This document shows, piece after piece, positions 62,145 to 64,000 of a stretch of DNA of 64,000 nt. The translations under genes and the position numbers were made by a program. The DNA lies in the NCBI GenBank assembly GCA_963762165.1, contig CAVXJN010000002.1, positions 186,001-250,000 of the forward strand. Direction: 5' to 3'. This DNA comes from CAVXJN01 sp963762165 (GTDB lineage: Bacteria > Pseudomonadota > Gammaproteobacteria > JASBUN01). How positions within the stretch are numbered: position 1 is the first letter of the stretch; each line of letters starts with the position of its first letter. The notes below the pieces were generated by a model. That model made no database searches. It was given only the letters and a program-made list of their open reading frames with translations, and was not told where the DNA came from.

Positions 62145-62840
62145 ATGCGCTTTTCGATCTATCGATACAATCCCGAGCAGGATGCCGCGCCACGCATGGA
62201 ACGGTTCGAACTCGAGCGCACGCCCCCTGGCATGATGTTGTTGGAGGCACTGGTTGCGCTCAAGCGTCAAGATGAAACCCTGAGCTTTCGGCGTTCCTGT
62301 CAGGAAGGCGTATGTGGATCCGACGCCATGAACATCAACGGCCGCAACGGCCTGGCGTGCATTACGCCCGTTTCCGGACTCAAGGAGCCGATCGAGATCC
62401 GGCCGCTGCCCGGCATGCCGGTGGTGCGCGATCTGGTGGTGGACCTGAGCGGCTTTTACCGCCAATACCGGGAAGTGAAGCCTTATCTGCTGGTCGACGA
62501 GCCCGAACCTGAGGTGGAGCGCCGCCAGAGCCCGGAGAACCGGGAAAAGCTGGATGGACTCTACGAGTGCATCTTGTGCGCTTGTTGTTCCACCGCTTGT
62601 CCGTCGTTCTGGTGGAACCCCGACAAGTTCCTGGGCCCGGCAGCGTTGCTGCAGGCCTGGCGGTTTCTGGCCGATTCCCGCGACCAGGCTACGGCGGAGC
62701 GACTGGAGAACCTGGAAGGGCCCTACCGCTTGTTCCGCTGCCATACGATCATGAATTGTGTGGACGTTTGTCCGAAGGGTCTGAATCCCACCCGCGCCAT
62801 CGGCAATATTCGCAATCTCATGCTCAAGCGTTCGGTTTAG
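62145..62840 (+). CDS. sdhB: succinate dehydrogenase iron-sulfur subunit
   Basis: Electron relay from FAD to quinone. [2Fe-2S] ligands are in SCQEGVCGSDAMNINGRNGL (Cys 52, 57, Asp 60, then Cys 72). [4Fe-4S]/[3Fe-4S] ligands are in ECILCACCSTACP (Cys 142, 145, 148, 152) and FRCHTIMNCVDVCPKG (Cys 199, 205, 209). 231 residues. RBS AGGAG precedes the ATG nine bases after sdhA. Confidence 0.98.
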   Translation: MRFSIYRYNPEQDAAPRMERFELERTPPGMMLLEALVALKRQDETLSFRRSCQEGVCGSDAMNINGRNGLACITPVSGLKEPIEIRPLPGMPVVRDLVVDLSGFYRQYREVKPYLLVDEPEPEVERRQSPENREKLDGLYECILCACCSTACPSFWWNPDKFLGPAALLQAWRFLADSRDQATAERLENLEGPYRLFRCHTIMNCVDVCPKGLNPTRAIGNIRNLMLKRSV

Positions 62841-62865
62841 CGGCCGATTTTCTGGACAAGCGACC

Positions 62866-63117
62866 GTGCCCGAACCACCCTCCCTGGCCCGGCTGCAGTG
62901 GCGCTGTCGGCGGGGTATGCTTGAACTAGACTTGCTGCTACGGAACTTTCTGCAGCACGGGTACAATACGTTAGACCATCGTGGCCGAGAGGCGTTTGCC
63001 ACACTTCTGGAGTATCCTGACGCTGTGCTGCTGGAACTCCTCATGGGCCGCGCAACCAGTACCGATCCGGAGATTTCCCGTGTCGTCGACTCGATCAGAG
63101 CCTCCGCTACACATTGA
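62866..63117 (+). CDS. sdhE: FAD assembly factor SdhE
   Basis: Promotes covalent FAD attachment to SdhA. GTG start at 62866; the RRGMLELDLLLRNF block (about residues 15-29) contains the RGxxE motif typical of SdhE, and the compact five-helix length of 83 residues matches. It is adjacent to sdhB and overlaps ygfX by 38 bases, the E. coli sdhE-ygfX arrangement. Confidence 0.93.
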   Translation: MPEPPSLARLQWRCRRGMLELDLLLRNFLQHGYNTLDHRGREAFATLLEYPDAVLLELLMGRATSTDPEISRVVDSIRASATH

Positions 63118-63535
63118 ACCTCGCAGTTCCCGGCAACTCGCGGTGGCGCTTCTGCTCCTGCACGGCGCCGCCATGGTTGCGGTGGTCAACCTGGTGATGC
63201 CGATCTGGGGTCTGGCAGCGCTTGCCGGCAGCGTCATTGTCAGCCTTTACTACACCATCAATACTCACGTGCTCGGGCGGGGCCAGAGTTCCGTGTGCGC
63301 GCTGCTGTGGGATGCCGAAGGCGATTGGACGGTTACTTCCTGTCGTGGTCAGCAATGGGCTGCCAGGCTGATGCCCGGCAGTTATGTGCATCCGCGATTG
63401 ATGGTGCTCAATTTCGCCCTCGAGGGCAGCGGTCACCGCTCTGTGGTGCTGCTGTCGGACTCGCTCGACCGCAATACTTTCCGTCGTTTGCTGGTGCGCC
63501 TGCGTCTGGAAAGGCTTAAGGATAGAGACGACTGA
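63080..63535 (+). CDS. ygfX: YgfX-family membrane protein
   Basis: About 151 residues with two adjacent membrane helices (QLAVALLLLHGAAMVAVV and GLAALAGSVIVSLYY), then a soluble C-terminal part (LLWDAEGDWTVTS, RLMVLNFALEG). YgfX/CptA-type proteins are encoded directly after sdhE; in E. coli the gene was described as a toxin partner of sdhE, though a redox/flavin assembly role is also plausible. The GTG at 63080, seven bases after GGAG, is the start; the longer open frame upstream is not hydrophobic. Confidence 0.78.
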   Translation: MSSTRSEPPLHIEPRSSRQLAVALLLLHGAAMVAVVNLVMPIWGLAALAGSVIVSLYYTINTHVLGRGQSSVCALLWDAEGDWTVTSCRGQQWAARLMPGSYVHPRLMVLNFALEGSGHRSVVLLSDSLDRNTFRRLLVRLRLERLKDRDD

Positions 63536-63547
63536 GCCGGTATCCGT

Positions 63548-64000
63548 TCACGCGGCCGGGCGCCGCTTGCCGGTGAAATTGCTCGGTTCCAGCACGGTAT
63601 TCTGGGGCTTGTCGCGGTTGTCGGGTTGCGGGTAATCCAGGGTGTAATGCAGTCCGCGACTTTCTTTACGGCGTTGCGCAGATTCGATGATCAACGCCGC
63701 CACCATGACCAGGTTGCGCAACTCGATCAGGTCATTGGTAATGCGGAAATTACCGTAGTATTCGTCAATTTCCCCGAGCAGCAGTTCCACCCTCCGTTTG
63801 GCCCGCTCGAGACGCTTGTTGGTACGGACAATGCCGACATAGTCCCACATGAAGCGGCGCAATTCGTCCCAATTGTGAGACACGACCACTTCTTCGTCCG
63901 AGTCCGTCACCCGGCTTTCGTCCCAGGCGGGAAGGGGCGGGGGCGGCTCGATATCTGCCAGGTGCCGACCGATATCAATCGCGGCCGCTTCGCCGAATAC
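63548..64000 (-). CDS. nadB: L-aspartate oxidase, C-terminal part (partial)
   Basis: The 3' half of NadB, which makes iminoaspartate for NAD synthesis. The frame enters from the right edge with VFGEAAAIDIGRHLAD and continues through DELRRFMWDYVGIVRTNKRL and LIELRNLVMVAALIIESAQR to RKESRGLHYTLDYPQ, all typical of the NadB helical domain, with the arginine-containing ESRGLHY motif conserved near the C-terminus. It is convergent with ygfX, 12 bases apart. The start and FAD domain lie outside the window. Confidence 0.93.
   Translation of the reverse strand, partial: VFGEAAAIDIGRHLADIEPPPPLPAWDESRVTDSDEEVVVSHNWDELRRFMWDYVGIVRTNKRLERAKRRVELLLGEIDEYYGNFRITNDLIELRNLVMVAALIIESAQRRKESRGLHYTLDYPQPDNRDKPQNTVLEPSNFTGKRRPAA

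Noticed and set aside
61368..63044. 558-codon open frame opposite sdhA and sdhB
   Set aside because: Covers the FAD and Fe-S motifs of real genes on the other strand; no domain of its own.
1..64000. CRISPR arrays, tRNA or rRNA genes, transposons, prophage or a defence island
   Set aside because: No regularly spaced repeats, cloverleaf or rRNA sequences, transposase or integrase motifs were seen; the window is core chromosome throughout.

Overview
The window is about 60% G+C and carries a dense, almost entirely housekeeping gene set in the order typical of Gammaproteobacteria: map-rpsB-tsf-pyrH-frr-uppS-cdsA-dxr-rseP-bamA-skp-lpxD-fabZ-lpxA-lpxB-rnhB-dnaE-accA-tilS, then pyrG-kdsA-eno-ftsB-ispD-ispF-truD-surE-pcm-nlpD-rpoS, then hom-thrC, recJ-prfB-lysS and sdhCDAB-sdhE. 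The succinylase lysine genes, RpoS, NlpD, CheV, a PilZ protein and an RpfE-type protein next to recJ all fit a free-living, motile gammaproteobacterium, perhaps of a Xanthomonadales/Chromatiales-like branch. The genus cannot be given from the sequence alone. I found no rRNA, tRNA, CRISPR array, insertion sequence, prophage or integron.

Layout. 1-2.9 kb: tail of an unidentified gene, a YoaA helicase, TsaB. 2.9-7.9 kb: the lysine/DAP genes dapE, an ArsC/Spx-like gene, dapD and dapC on the minus strand, then an EamA transporter and a VOC protein on the plus strand. 8.0-11.5 kb: glnD and map on the minus strand. 11.5-35.2 kb: one long plus-strand run covering translation (rpsB, tsf, frr), nucleotide, lipid and isoprenoid synthesis (pyrH, uppS, cdsA, dxr, accA), envelope assembly (rseP, bamA, skp, lpxD, fabZ, lpxA, lpxB) and replication (rnhB, dnaE). 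It is interrupted by an 830-residue double-PilZ protein and a small opposite-strand membrane gene. 35.3-47.9 kb: CTP, KDO, enolase and MEP genes, a CheV-type protein, truD, surE, pcm, nlpD and rpoS. 48-57.4 kb: aminotransferase, hom, thrC, rpfE-like, recJ, prfB, lysS. 57.4-64 kb: an HDOD gene and ygfZ on the minus strand, sdhCDAB-sdhE-ygfX on the plus strand, and the 3' part of nadB at the edge.

Many genes are translationally coupled by ATGA, GTGA or TTGA stop/start overlaps. The most distinctive item is the PilZ protein at 26163-28655. It is built as a tandem repeat of [PilZ domain + about 176-residue unknown module], and both PilZ copies keep the RxxxR and (D/N)xSxxG c-di-GMP signatures.

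Sequence quality warning. At least fourteen conserved genes (map, glnD, rpsB, tsf, dxr, rseP, lpxD, lpxA, rpoS, a Mth938-like gene, the alaC-like gene, hom, the rpfE-like gene, recJ) are broken by single-base indels, 22 in all. Protein conservation continues in another frame straight after each break, and most of these genes are normally essential. These are almost certainly sequencing or assembly errors, so I give each as one reconstructed CDS. The frame change in prfB is different: it is the genuine programmed +1 site.
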